Of a stretch of 64,000 nucleotides of DNA, positions 10,707 to 20,949 are shown piece by piece; positions within the stretch are counted from its first letter, which is position 1, and every line of letters starts with the position of its first letter. The DNA lies in assembly GCA_902616905.1 (NCBI GenBank), contig CACMUP010000008.1, positions 1 to 64,000 on the forward strand, in the 5' to 3' direction. The notes beneath the pieces were generated by a model that did not search any database, was not told the origin of the DNA, and saw only the letters and a list, made by a program, of their open reading frames with translations. Both the position numbers and the translations under genes were made by a program. This stretch comes from an uncultured Bacteroidota bacterium. GTDB lineage: Bacteria; Bacteroidota; Bacteroidia; Flavobacteriales; Flavobacteriaceae.

Positions 10707-10737
10707 TATTAATTATTTTTACACCATGATCGATATA

Positions 10738-12981
10738 ATGTTTTTTAAGTATTTATTTTTCTTTTTTTTGTTTCACGTTGCATTAGCACAAGAGTCTATT
10801 TATTATGGAAAAGTATTATTTGATGAACAACCTTTAGAAGGAGTTTCTGTTTTATTAAAAGGTACAAGCAAAGGAACAATTACAAATAAAGAAGGAATAT
10901 TTAAAATAAACGTTGGAAAATTAGAAAATCCGAAATTAGTATTCTCATTTGTAGGCTTTGAACCAATATTAATAAATCTCAATAATCAAGATTATAATAT
11001 TGGAATTGTAGGATTATTACCAGATAAAACCTTAGATGAAGTTGTGATTTCCGGCTCCTTAAAACCAGTTTCAAAATTAGACAGTCCAACACCTGTAGAG
11101 GTTTACAGTAAAACATTTTTTAATGCAAATCCAACATCAACAGTATTTGAAGCTTTGGAAAACATCAATGGAATACGTCCTCAATTAAACTGTAATATTT
11201 GTAATACAGGTGATATTCATATCAATGGACAAGAGGGTAGTTATACTATGGTGCTTATAGATGGTCTTCCCATTGTAAGTGGATTGTCAACTGTTTATGG
11301 TTTTTCAGGCATTCCTCAATTTCTTGTAGAAAGAGTTGAAATTGTAAAAGGTCCAGTATCGACTTTATATGGTTCTGAGGCAATCGGCGGGGTAATTAAT
11401 CTGATTACCAAATTACCCGAAAATACCGCGATCCTTAATGTCGAATCTTTTGTTACAGGATGGGGTGAAGTTAACACTGATATTGGATTTAAATACAGAC
11501 TTTCAAATAACAGCTCGGGACTTCTTGGAATTAATTATTTTAATTATTCCAACCCCATAGATAAAAATCAAGACGGTTTTACAGATTTGACTCTTCAGGA
11601 CCGTATATCAATTTTTAATAAAATTAAAATTGGTAAAAAATTTAATATTGTTGGAAGATATTTATACGAAGACCGTTGGGGAGGTCAAATGAATTGGTCA
11701 AGGGAAAACAGAGGTAGTGATCAAATATATGGAGAGAGCATTTATACATCAAGATTTGAGTTGTTTGGAGATTATATATTTAACCAAAATTTTTCTTTTC
11801 AACTTAGTTTTAATGATCATTCTCAAAATTCATTTTATGGACTATTACCATATAACGCGAATCAAACCGTTGGTTTTTCACAATTTCTTTGGTCAAAAAA
11901 TATTAAGTATCATAAAATTTTAATTGGTACTTCTTACAGATACACTTTATATGATGATAGTACAGTAGCAACATTTGATGAGAAACTATCATTAAATAAA
12001 GTTTCTATAACACACCTACCAGGAATTTTTTTTCAAGACGAGATAGAGTTTAATACTAATAACGTCTTTTTAATGGGTTTACGATATGATTACAATTCAT
12101 TACACGGAAATATAATTACTCCGAGATTAAATTATAAACTTAGCAGTAATGATAAAAGTGCATCTTTAAGACTTAGTTTTGGTTCTGGATACAGAGTAGT
12201 TCAAGTATTCACTGAGGATCATGCTGCTTTAACAGGAGCCAGAGAAGTTATTTTTCTTGAAGATCTAAATCCTGAACGTTCATGGAATTTCAATATTAAC
12301 TTTTTTAAAAAATTTTATTTGAAACAAGGGGTTTTATTAGACCTTGATTTTAGTCTATTTAATACACAATTTTCAAATAAAATTATTCCGGATTATGAAA
12401 CAGATCCAAACAAAATTATATACGACAATTTGAAAGGTAGTTCGACAAATCAAGGAGCATCCATAAATTTAAATCTTTTGACTCAAAATGGAATTCGTCT
12501 TAACATTGGTGGAACTTTTATTGATTCATATATTTTAGAAAATAACATTAAAACTATTCCATATCTGACAGAAAGAATAAGAGGAGTATGGAGAATTGAA
12601 AAAAATTGGATTTCTTCTAGTTTTAAGTTAGATATTTCCGGAAATTCGACAGGCCCACTAAAACTACCCATCCTTGGTCCATTAGACCCCAGACCAACTT
12701 TTTCAAAAACCTTTCATATATTAAATTTACAGTTCACAAAATCATGGAATAATAATTTTGAATCTTTTGGAGGTGTTAAAAATCTTTTCAATTTTACACC
12801 TCCTCCAAATAGCATAGCACGGTCTTTTGATCCATTTGATACTCTAGTATCTTATGATTCTAAAGGGGACGTAATATCAACACCAAATAATCCTTATGCC
12901 TTAACTTTTGATTCTTCCTACGTTTTTGCTTCTAATCAGGGAATTAGATTATTTTTTGGTTTACGTTTCAAATACAATTAA
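10738..12981 (+). CDS. TonB-dependent receptor with carboxypeptidase-regulatory-like N-terminal domain
   Basis: Signal peptide MFFKYLFFFFLFHVALAQ; CNICNTGDIHINGQEGSYTMVLIDGLPIVSG plug; VKGPVSTLYGSEAIGGVINLITK. Track start at 10726. Confidence 0.93.
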   Translation: MFFKYLFFFFLFHVALAQESIYYGKVLFDEQPLEGVSVLLKGTSKGTITNKEGIFKINVGKLENPKLVFSFVGFEPILINLNNQDYNIGIVGLLPDKTLDEVVISGSLKPVSKLDSPTPVEVYSKTFFNANPTSTVFEALENINGIRPQLNCNICNTGDIHINGQEGSYTMVLIDGLPIVSGLSTVYGFSGIPQFLVERVEIVKGPVSTLYGSEAIGGVINLITKLPENTAILNVESFVTGWGEVNTDIGFKYRLSNNSSGLLGINYFNYSNPIDKNQDGFTDLTLQDRISIFNKIKIGKKFNIVGRYLYEDRWGGQMNWSRENRGSDQIYGESIYTSRFELFGDYIFNQNFSFQLSFNDHSQNSFYGLLPYNANQTVGFSQFLWSKNIKYHKILIGTSYRYTLYDDSTVATFDEKLSLNKVSITHLPGIFFQDEIEFNTNNVFLMGLRYDYNSLHGNIITPRLNYKLSSNDKSASLRLSFGSGYRVVQVFTEDHAALTGAREVIFLEDLNPERSWNFNINFFKKFYLKQGVLLDLDFSLFNTQFSNKIIPDYETDPNKIIYDNLKGSSTNQGASINLNLLTQNGIRLNIGGTFIDSYILENNIKTIPYLTERIRGVWRIEKNWISSSFKLDISGNSTGPLKLPILGPLDPRPTFSKTFHILNLQFTKSWNNNFESFGGVKNLFNFTPPPNSIARSFDPFDTLVSYDSKGDVISTPNNPYALTFDSSYVFASNQGIRLFFGLRFKYN

Positions 12982-12994
12982 ATCAATAAAAACT

Positions 12995-13639
12995 TTAAAG
13001 TTTGTTAATATAAATTTCTTTAAAGTCTGCTACTACTTTATCTGCTTGACTGTAATCCTGGTTTTTTGAATCGATCCCCTTAAAAGCAACACAATAAAGA
13101 CCTGCTTTCTTAGCTGCAATAATACCATTTGTAGCATCTTCAATCACAAAACATTCTTCTTTTGAAAAGCCAGTTAATTTAGTTGCTTTTTCAAATATTT
13201 CAGGATGTGGTTTTGAAGCCCTTAAATCAGCACCACTTATTTTTGATTTAAAATACTTGTCTAAATCAAATTTTTCAAAAATCATATTGATATTATTCAT
13301 AGAAGCTGAAGAAGCTAAAATTAATGTAAGGCCATTTTGATGGTAATGTTCAATTAATTCTAAAACACCGTCAATTAATTCAAATTTGATCCCATTTTTG
13401 AATAAACTTTTGAAATATTTTCTTTTACTTTCAACAAGAGTTTCAGCACCAAAATTTAAACAAAAAATATCACATAATTTCTCACAAATTGGAAGAGTTG
13501 CCATACCTGTGAATGTTGAGAATAATTTATCTGAAACTTCAAGATTAAATTCATCAAACATTAATTGATATGCTTTTTTATGTAGATGTTCACTATTAAT
13601 TATGACACCATCCATATCGAAAATAGCAGCTCTAAACAT
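12995..13639 (-). CDS. HAD family hydrolase, beta-phosphoglucomutase-like
   Basis: AAIFDMDGVIINSEHLHKKAY, LASSASMNN, KPHPEIFEKATKLTG, VIEDATNGIIAAKKAG. Confidence 0.92.
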   Translation of the reverse strand: MFRAAIFDMDGVIINSEHLHKKAYQLMFDEFNLEVSDKLFSTFTGMATLPICEKLCDIFCLNFGAETLVESKRKYFKSLFKNGIKFELIDGVLELIEHYHQNGLTLILASSASMNNINMIFEKFDLDKYFKSKISGADLRASKPHPEIFEKATKLTGFSKEECFVIEDATNGIIAAKKAGLYCVAFKGIDSKNQDYSQADKVVADFKEIYINKL

Positions 13640-13696
13640 TAAAATATTTATTCATCAATTTTAATTTTTTTAAATTTATGGATATAGTTTCAATGG

Positions 13697-14077
13697 ATGG
13701 TTTTATCTCTTTTATTTTTTTTCACTAGTTTTTTTGAGCAAAACGATTGGGTTCTTTATCATGAAGATAAAAAAGTAGAAATTTATTATACTTCAAGGGT
13801 ATGTAATGATAAAGTTTATGATTTCTCTTTTGAATACTATTTTATCAAGATTAAAAATAAAACTGATAGAACTTTGGTAGTTAATTTTTTTAAAGGTTTG
13901 AGATCGGATGAAGAAGATAAAATTGCTTTTGTTTTAAAACCATTAGAAATTAGAGCTGGAACGTGTGAATTTAATCCAATTGATTTAAAAATATTTAAAA
14001 GTGAAAATTCACCTAGTTCTAAAAGAAAAATAAGAAAGTTTAATTTAAATAAAGTTGAAGTAATTGAAGTTAATTAG
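13697..14077 (+). CDS. Hypothetical secreted/anchored protein
   Basis: 126 aa with hydrophobic N-terminus, overlaps the next gene by 14 nt in the same orientation. Confidence 0.6.
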   Translation: MVLSLLFFFTSFFEQNDWVLYHEDKKVEIYYTSRVCNDKVYDFSFEYYFIKIKNKTDRTLVVNFFKGLRSDEEDKIAFVLKPLEIRAGTCEFNPIDLKIFKSENSPSSKRKIRKFNLNKVEVIEVN

Positions 14078-17000
14078 AGTTCTAATTTTTTCATTTTCAA
14101 TATTTAACTTTGCTCAAGAAGTTCAATTTACTGCAACCATGTCCTCAACCACTTGCAGTGGTACACTAGTTCAATTTGATGTTTTATATGTACCAAGTGA
14201 AACTAGTGTAACTGAGTTTGATTTTAACGATGGTAACTTACCTGTTGGATGGTCGTCTTCTCCTTACACTGTTGGCCAACCTTGTAATGCCGGTACAGGA
14301 AATACACCTAGTAACACTAACTATTTTTGGGCTACAACACAAGGCGCAGGAGGCATCAGGTTTGTAAGAACATCTGCAGTTGATGTGTCTCAAGGGGGTA
14401 GTTTAGAATTTTTGATTAGATATGGGGCTGATGATCCAGCAAATGGATGTGAAGATGGTGATGAACCTGATGAAGAAGTTTATTTAGAATATTCTACAAA
14501 TAATGGAGCTAGTTGGGTTAGGTTTTTTTCAGATTGGGATACAGATCCAAATAAAAACAAACCATGGTACAGATGGTATCAGGAAGATATTATAATTCCT
14601 GTTGGAGCTCAGACCTCATCGACAATTTTTCAATGGATTCAACCCAAAAGTACCTCAAGTAGCTTTGATAATTGGGGATTAGAGGATTTAATTGTTAATG
14701 CAATACCTGCACCTGCAAATTCATGGAATTTTGATTTCGGTAATGGGGAAATTGGTTCTAGTGCTTCAGCGACATCAACATTATCCTTTACAAAATTATA
14801 TCCCTCTTCAAATATTGTAACAAATTATTCAGTAACAATTTCAACTACATTAACAGATGGTAGTAGGGTAGGCTTAACTCAGAATTTAGCTGTTATTCCG
14901 AGTGACACAATACCTCCAACAATTATACCACCGGTAAATATACAAGTTGACACTGACCCTGGTAGCTGTGAAGCAGTTCTCACACTTTCAGATGTTGGTA
15001 CTCCGACAACTTCTGATAACTGTGCCATTAATAGTGTTGAGAATGATAATCCTACTTTAACATTTGTTAATGGAGTTAACGTTTTAACTTGGATCGTTAC
15101 AGATAGCGCTAGTAATACTTCTACTGTAACTCAGACGATAACAGTCAAAGACAATGAAGATCCAGTTTTAACTGTACCTATCGACATAATTTCTACTAAT
15201 TGTAACGTTGATATTGGAGTTGCATCAGCAACAGACAATTGTGGTGTGGGAGTACCATCAAATAATGCACCTGCCACATTTACTCCTGGAATTACATCTG
15301 TAATTTGGCAGGTAAGCGATGCTGCAGGGAATACTGTTTCGGCAACACAATTAATTACTGTTTCAGATACTATAGCTCCTTCAAATACAGCTCCAGGTGA
15401 TATAACTGTAAATACAGATTTAAATTTATGTACAGCCTCAGGTGTTGTTTTAGGTGTTCCTGTAACAGGAGATAATTGTACAGTCGCATCAATTATAAAT
15501 AATGCACCTATCAATTTTCCTTTAGGTACAACTACGGTAACATGGTCAGTGACGGATTCTGCAAGCAACACGACTCTTTCCTATCAATTAATTACAGTTA
15601 ATGACAATCAACCACCAAATATTACACCTCCTCCTGATTTAGTGTCAAATTCATGTACAATAGTTTTAGGAAATCCCGTAATTACAGACAACTGCTCGTT
15701 TACTTTTTCAAACGACGCTCCACTTTCTTTTTCAACAGGGACAACAACGGTTACATGGACAGCAAGTGATACTTTCGGGAACACTGTTACAGCCACTCAA
15801 CTAGTAACATTTAATGATACAACTGATCCTACAATCACTATTCAAAATGATAATTTAGTTATTAATGCAGATATTGGATCATGTTTTGCGTCTGGAGTAA
15901 ATTTAGGTAATATAATTACAAATGATGACTGTGGGATTTCATCCTCAGGAAATAATGCTCCTATTCAATTTCCAATAGGTGTAACTATCGTAACCTATAC
16001 TGTAACTGACACCTTTGGAAATTCGGTATCAAAAACTCAAAGTGTCACGGTTTTAGATATTGAACCTCCAGTAGCTAGAGCTAGAGATATTGTGGTGACA
16101 TTAGACAATGACTCTAATTTAAATATTCCATATAACCTTATTAATAACGGTAGTACAGATAACTGTTCTATTCAGACTTTTAGTGTTAGGTCAGAAATAT
16201 CCGGGAGGGTGTTATCAGAAGAAAGAGAAATTCCAGTTGAAAGGGATCGAGAAGTTGATATTATAACTGGAAAGATAGTTAATTTAAAAAGTAGCAAAAA
16301 TTTAAATTTGTTAAAGTCTTCATGTGATGATCTTGGGGTTCAACAAATAGTTTTTTCGGTTACTGATGCATCAGGAAATACAGCTTCTACGACAGTGAAT
16401 ATTACAGTAACAGATGATTTTAATGCATGTGGAGAAATTGATCCTAGCCCTGAACCTGAAGGAGGAGACAGTTCACCAGACATTGATACTGACGGTGACG
16501 GAGTTGATGACACCGAAGATGCTTTTCCTTTAGATCCCAAGGAATGGAATGATACTGATGGAGATGGGATTGGGAATAATTCAGATCCAGATGATGATAA
16601 TGATGGCTTTGAAGATAGTATTGAAATAATAGTTGGGACTGATCCTTTAGATGTGCTAAGTTTCCCTATAGATACTGACGGCGACGATATAATAGATGTT
16701 TTGGATCCTGATGACGATAATGATGGTTTCACAGATGAATTAGAAGATAAAGTTGGAACTGATAGTTTAGATTCTAATAGCTTTCCATTAGATACTGACC
16801 TCGATTTAATAATTGATTATTTTGATGATGATGATGACAATGATGGACTTTCAGATTTGGATGAGATTGAGTGTGGATCCAATCCATTAGATAAATTTGA
16901 TGTTGCCTTAGATACAGATTTTGATGGAATTCCAAATTGTATTGATCTCGACGATGATAATGATAGCTTCAACGACAACTTAGAAATATTTTACAAAACT

Positions 17001-17675
17001 GATCCATTAAATGTAAATGAATATCCAAACCTTGATAGTGATGGAGATGGAGTTCCTTTTTCATTGGGCTTCCCAATTTCATTCAATGATAATTGTCCAG
17101 ATGTAGCTAATCCAGACCAATCTGATATTGATGAAGATGGATTTGGGGATGTTTGTGATAATTGCATTGAGATTCCAAATAAAGATCAAGAGAATTATGA
17201 TCAAGATGACAAGGGTGATTTATGTGACGAAGATGACGATAATGATGGTCAAAGTGATGAGGTAGAAATTCAGTGTGGATCTGATCCCAAGGACGCAAAT
17301 TCATTAAGTCCTGATTTTGATGAAGATGGAATTCCAGATTGTCTAGACCCTGATAGCGATAATGACGAGATACCAGACAATATTGATCCAAACCCTTATG
17401 GTTACGATGAGTTACTCATTAGTGAATTTATTTCAGATAATGGAGATGGTATAAATGATAGCTTTAATATTTTAAAAATTAACTTCTACCCAAATAATAT
17501 ATTATCAATTTATAATCGATCTGGTTCACTTATTTATAGTAGAAGGAATTATCAAAACACATGGCCTTCAGACCAAAATAATCAAACAGTACCTGAGGGG
17601 AGTTATTATTTTACTTTGGATCTAGAAAATAACGGTAATATAGACAAGCGAGGATGGATATACGTAAGCAGATAA
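14064..17675 (+). CDS. HYR-repeat and thrombospondin type-3 repeat protein with T9SS type-B (gliding motility-associated) C-terminal domain
   Basis: Signal peptide; repeated DNC...TTVTWTVTDxxGNT HYR units; DxDxDG/DDDNDG TSP3 repeats; C-terminus ISEFISDNGDGINDSFNI...FYPNNILSIYNRSGSLIY...PEGSYYFTLDL...KRGWIYVSR. Confidence 0.93.
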   Translation: MKLIRVLIFSFSIFNFAQEVQFTATMSSTTCSGTLVQFDVLYVPSETSVTEFDFNDGNLPVGWSSSPYTVGQPCNAGTGNTPSNTNYFWATTQGAGGIRFVRTSAVDVSQGGSLEFLIRYGADDPANGCEDGDEPDEEVYLEYSTNNGASWVRFFSDWDTDPNKNKPWYRWYQEDIIIPVGAQTSSTIFQWIQPKSTSSSFDNWGLEDLIVNAIPAPANSWNFDFGNGEIGSSASATSTLSFTKLYPSSNIVTNYSVTISTTLTDGSRVGLTQNLAVIPSDTIPPTIIPPVNIQVDTDPGSCEAVLTLSDVGTPTTSDNCAINSVENDNPTLTFVNGVNVLTWIVTDSASNTSTVTQTITVKDNEDPVLTVPIDIISTNCNVDIGVASATDNCGVGVPSNNAPATFTPGITSVIWQVSDAAGNTVSATQLITVSDTIAPSNTAPGDITVNTDLNLCTASGVVLGVPVTGDNCTVASIINNAPINFPLGTTTVTWSVTDSASNTTLSYQLITVNDNQPPNITPPPDLVSNSCTIVLGNPVITDNCSFTFSNDAPLSFSTGTTTVTWTASDTFGNTVTATQLVTFNDTTDPTITIQNDNLVINADIGSCFASGVNLGNIITNDDCGISSSGNNAPIQFPIGVTIVTYTVTDTFGNSVSKTQSVTVLDIEPPVARARDIVVTLDNDSNLNIPYNLINNGSTDNCSIQTFSVRSEISGRVLSEEREIPVERDREVDIITGKIVNLKSSKNLNLLKSSCDDLGVQQIVFSVTDASGNTASTTVNITVTDDFNACGEIDPSPEPEGGDSSPDIDTDGDGVDDTEDAFPLDPKEWNDTDGDGIGNNSDPDDDNDGFEDSIEIIVGTDPLDVLSFPIDTDGDDIIDVLDPDDDNDGFTDELEDKVGTDSLDSNSFPLDTDLDLIIDYFDDDDDNDGLSDLDEIECGSNPLDKFDVALDTDFDGIPNCIDLDDDNDSFNDNLEIFYKTDPLNVNEYPNLDSDGDGVPFSLGFPISFNDNCPDVANPDQSDIDEDGFGDVCDNCIEIPNKDQENYDQDDKGDLCDEDDDNDGQSDEVEIQCGSDPKDANSLSPDFDEDGIPDCLDPDSDNDEIPDNIDPNPYGYDELLISEFISDNGDGINDSFNILKINFYPNNILSIYNRSGSLIYSRRNYQNTWPSDQNNQTVPEGSYYFTLDLENNGNIDKRGWIYVSR
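14908..16075 (+). repeat. Tandem HYR-domain coding repeats
   Basis: Recurring ~80 aa units with DNC, FP/FxxGTTTVTWTVTD and NDxxPP/DP boundaries. Confidence 0.75.
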
Positions 17676-17677
17676 TT

Positions 17678-18595
17678 TTAATTTACTATTTTTTCGATAA
17701 GCTCTCTAGTTTTTAAAGACCCAATATTTCTTGATGTCTCATTTCCAGAAAACTCAACCCCAGCGAAAATGAAATTTGGGGCTTTCTTCAATATTTCAAA
17801 CATCTTTTTAAAGTCAGTATTTTTTTCTTCACCTTTTTCATTGAAATTTTCTGATTTGGCGCTTATTGCTTTTATATAAGGAGCCATTATTTCAAAACCT
17901 TTGTATGGATCTGGATAAAAAGTGTTAGGATTACGTTCTAAAGTCCAATTAGTAAAATCCCCAAGAATTCCTACATTATTTAAATTTACACCTTGCATAA
18001 GCTGTATCATCCATTTTGGATCTGATGAATATCCATTATGATTTTCAATGAGTAAGTCAACACCCTTTGATTTTGCGTACCCGCCAAGTTCATGTACACC
18101 CTCTATTGCATAACTTAATTTTTCTTTATGTGAAATGTTAATAAAATCGCTACAAACATTTCTTACTGCTTTACAGTTAAGATCAGATGCTACATCAATC
18201 CAATATTTGTATACTGAAATAGCTTTTTTCCTTTTTGATTTATCTTTATCACCAATATCACCTCTTCCGCCAGTTAGCATAATAGCACTCTCTATACCCT
18301 CTTTATCCATAACATTATTCATTTTCCAAATGTAAGACGGTTTCAGATTTGTTGGATAATGAAACATTTCATGATCAATGAAATTAAACCCTAAAGATTT
18401 TGCAACTTTTGGAAATTTGATTAGATCAATATTCAAGGGATCATGTTCACCATACCCTGAACGAATTAGAGACCAAGGAGTAAGAGTAATTTTAATTTTT
18501 TTATTAAAATTTTTAAAAGGAAATTTAATTGCTGCATAGCTGCTTAAGCCTATTGTACTTAAAGCAATAGAGTTAAGAAAATTTCTTCTTTTCAT
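17678..18595 (-). CDS. Sugar phosphate isomerase/epimerase (xylose isomerase-like TIM barrel), Tat-like signal
   Basis: MKRRNFLNSIALSTIGLSS leader; GVDLLIENHNGYSSDPKWMIQLMQGVNLNNVGILGDFTNW. Confidence 0.8.
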   Translation of the reverse strand: MKRRNFLNSIALSTIGLSSYAAIKFPFKNFNKKIKITLTPWSLIRSGYGEHDPLNIDLIKFPKVAKSLGFNFIDHEMFHYPTNLKPSYIWKMNNVMDKEGIESAIMLTGGRGDIGDKDKSKRKKAISVYKYWIDVASDLNCKAVRNVCSDFINISHKEKLSYAIEGVHELGGYAKSKGVDLLIENHNGYSSDPKWMIQLMQGVNLNNVGILGDFTNWTLERNPNTFYPDPYKGFEIMAPYIKAISAKSENFNEKGEEKNTDFKKMFEILKKAPNFIFAGVEFSGNETSRNIGSLKTRELIEKIVN

Positions 18596-18604
18596 ATTTT
18601 AAAG

Positions 18605-19963
18605 TTATATTGTTATAATTTGTTGATCTATCCAAGATAGTCTTTCAATGATCCATTCTTTTAAATAATCAATTTCTTCTGAGTGTCTGTTTCCTATAAA
18701 ATTATTTGGCCAAATATATTTCCCTAAAATTAACCATTTTCCGAAATTTCTGTCAACGGCACCACTATCTGTAATTTCGAGACTTAGTTTATCAATCAAA
18801 TCTAAAATATTTTCATTTGACAATATATTAGATCTTAGAAAAGTCCAGCGTTCTTCAAGGGCAACTAAAAAACTTAGATCTTCCATTAATCTGTTCCACC
18901 AAAATGGAACTTGCATACCGTCAAGTGGACATAAATCTCCAAACTTGTATGCCCAACCAGAAGTTAAATCTCCACCACAATAATCAGCATTTCCAAATGC
19001 AATGTTGAAATCCCATATGGGTCCCATATTAAGTTTTCCCCCTTTGTCTTTGTGCATAAATGTACTTATTCGATAAGCATCTACATTTTTTGATATTTCA
19101 TTTAGAATAAAAAAATCGATAAAGCTATCGACATTAATAAACTGTCTGTAGCCATCAACTTCATTATTAAAGTTTTCTGATGCTAACGAATTTTCAAAAC
19201 GTCTAAAGTAGTCTTGGATAAATTCTTTTTGATCATCTGATATATCATCATTTTTTGGATATTCGTAAAGAAAATGAACATTTCTGTTTATACCCTTTTT
19301 TCCAGCTGGTGTGTATTCTGACATAAATGCAATGTCAGAGTTTAGTGAATCTCCGTCTCCGGTAATTTTATCTATCTTTATTATATATCCACCACTTATA
19401 TCTTCTGATTTATTTTTACTTATGTCGACTCTATTTTTATCTCTTTTTATTTTCTCCATTAAAACATATACACCTAGAAATTCATCATTTATTTCAAGAT
19501 TGTAAAACTTAGTTTTTGTAGCATAACGATTGATCAGATTTGAAAGTTTATAAATCAATACGTTTCTTATTAGTGATTTGTCACTGTAAGGGCCATATAA
19601 AATCCAATCTTCTTCTTCATTAAATCCAGCTAGAGGAACATTTATGTCTTCGTTATTTTCATCCCAAGTTTCAAAACCGTAAGATTTTTTATCAAAAAAT
19701 TGTGAAGAGGATCCTCTTATCTCAATTCCAATGTTGTGTTCCTCTAAAATGATATTTTCTTGAAATATTTGAAATTCTGCGGGAATTTTTGGTTCATCTA
19801 CAATTTCTGCCCCATTTGTTTCTATTTTTATTAATGGTAAAGGGGGGCCATAAGTAATATCAGAATTATCTAATGTCTCGGTTTCTTGTAATTCTGAAAT
19901 AATATTGTCACCACAAGAAGAATAAACTATTAAATATGATAAAATTATTAAGCGTTTAATCAT
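18605..19963 (-). CDS. CotH kinase-family lipoprotein
   Basis: Lipobox YSSCG; IEIRGSSSQFFDKKSYGFET, GPYSDKSLIRNVLIYKLS, YVLMEKIKRDKNRVDIS, GPIWDFNIAFGNADY. Confidence 0.88.
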   Translation of the reverse strand: MIKRLIILSYLIVYSSCGDNIISELQETETLDNSDITYGPPLPLIKIETNGAEIVDEPKIPAEFQIFQENIILEEHNIGIEIRGSSSQFFDKKSYGFETWDENNEDINVPLAGFNEEEDWILYGPYSDKSLIRNVLIYKLSNLINRYATKTKFYNLEINDEFLGVYVLMEKIKRDKNRVDISKNKSEDISGGYIIKIDKITGDGDSLNSDIAFMSEYTPAGKKGINRNVHFLYEYPKNDDISDDQKEFIQDYFRRFENSLASENFNNEVDGYRQFINVDSFIDFFILNEISKNVDAYRISTFMHKDKGGKLNMGPIWDFNIAFGNADYCGGDLTSGWAYKFGDLCPLDGMQVPFWWNRLMEDLSFLVALEERWTFLRSNILSNENILDLIDKLSLEITDSGAVDRNFGKWLILGKYIWPNNFIGNRHSEEIDYLKEWIIERLSWIDQQIITI

Positions 19964-20836
19964 TTATTGATGAAATTTTTGTGAAATAAATTCTAAGACT
20001 GAAGGCAGAGCAGATCTCCAATAAGACCAAGAGTGCTCGCCATCTCTTACTCTATACTCATGATTTACTCCTTTTTCTCTCATTTTCAGATGCATTAGAC
20101 TATTGTTTTTGTAAAGGTAGTCATTGTCCCCACAATCGATATACCATCTTACACTATTAAGAGTTTTTGAATCTTCTTGATCAACGAGATAAAGTGGGTT
20201 ATTTAATTTATTGAATCTTTCATAATCTGATTTATTATAGTTTGATTCTGAATATCCCCAATAACCTACATATGAGAAATTTTTCATTTCATTTACTGTT
20301 TGAGGCCCTAAAGAAGCGCTTATAGGCGCTGCTGAAGAAAATAAATCAGGACGATGTAAAGCATATAAAAAACTTCCACCACCACCCATAGAAAGACCTG
20401 ATATTGCTCTAAATCTTTTATTTCTTTTAATTCTAAATCTTTTTTCGACATGTGGCATTAATTCTTCAAAAAAGAAATCTTCATAATTCCATTTACCTGA
20501 CATTGCATTTGTATATCCAGGTTGTCCAGTGTTTGCGTCTGGCATAATTATTATCATAGGTGTTGCTTTTCCATTTTTTATTGCATTATCCGTAATATGA
20601 TGAACTTCACCAAACTGAATCCAACCAGTTTGATCATCTGTATAACCATGAAGCAAATACAACACAGGGTAACTTCTAGTGGAGGTGTCGTAATCTGGCG
20701 GGAGATATACTGCAAATTTTCGTTCTCCTTTCAGAATTCTACTCTCTAAGGTAAGTTGATCCATAACTTTTCCTGATTGGCTAAATCCAGAAAAAAAGAA
20801 AAACATTGCTATACTAAAAAAATGTTGGCATTTCAT
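19964..20836 (-). CDS. Esterase family protein (feruloyl esterase / esterase D-like alpha/beta hydrolase)
   Basis: SYPVLYLLHGYTDDQTGW, RAISGLSMGGGGSFLYALHRPDLFSS, DGEHSWSYWRSALP; ATG start at 20836 precedes a signal peptide. Confidence 0.88.
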   Translation of the reverse strand: MKCQHFFSIAMFFFFSGFSQSGKVMDQLTLESRILKGERKFAVYLPPDYDTSTRSYPVLYLLHGYTDDQTGWIQFGEVHHITDNAIKNGKATPMIIIMPDANTGQPGYTNAMSGKWNYEDFFFEELMPHVEKRFRIKRNKRFRAISGLSMGGGGSFLYALHRPDLFSSAAPISASLGPQTVNEMKNFSYVGYWGYSESNYNKSDYERFNKLNNPLYLVDQEDSKTLNSVRWYIDCGDNDYLYKNNSLMHLKMREKGVNHEYRVRDGEHSWSYWRSALPSVLEFISQKFHQ

Positions 20837-20949
20837 TATTCTTAAGTTTGACAAATCAAAATACAAAAAAAATATAATGGTATTTTAAAATTACTTTTAG
20901 TTATAACGGTTTTTACTATATTGTTTTCTAAATATTTTAATCTAATTAA

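Noticed and set aside
15131-15571. 146-aa minus-strand ORF (and 15608-15796, 16340-16732, 17107-17391)
   Set aside because: Antisense shadow ORFs of the repetitive HYR/TSP3 gene; biased composition from repeat codons.
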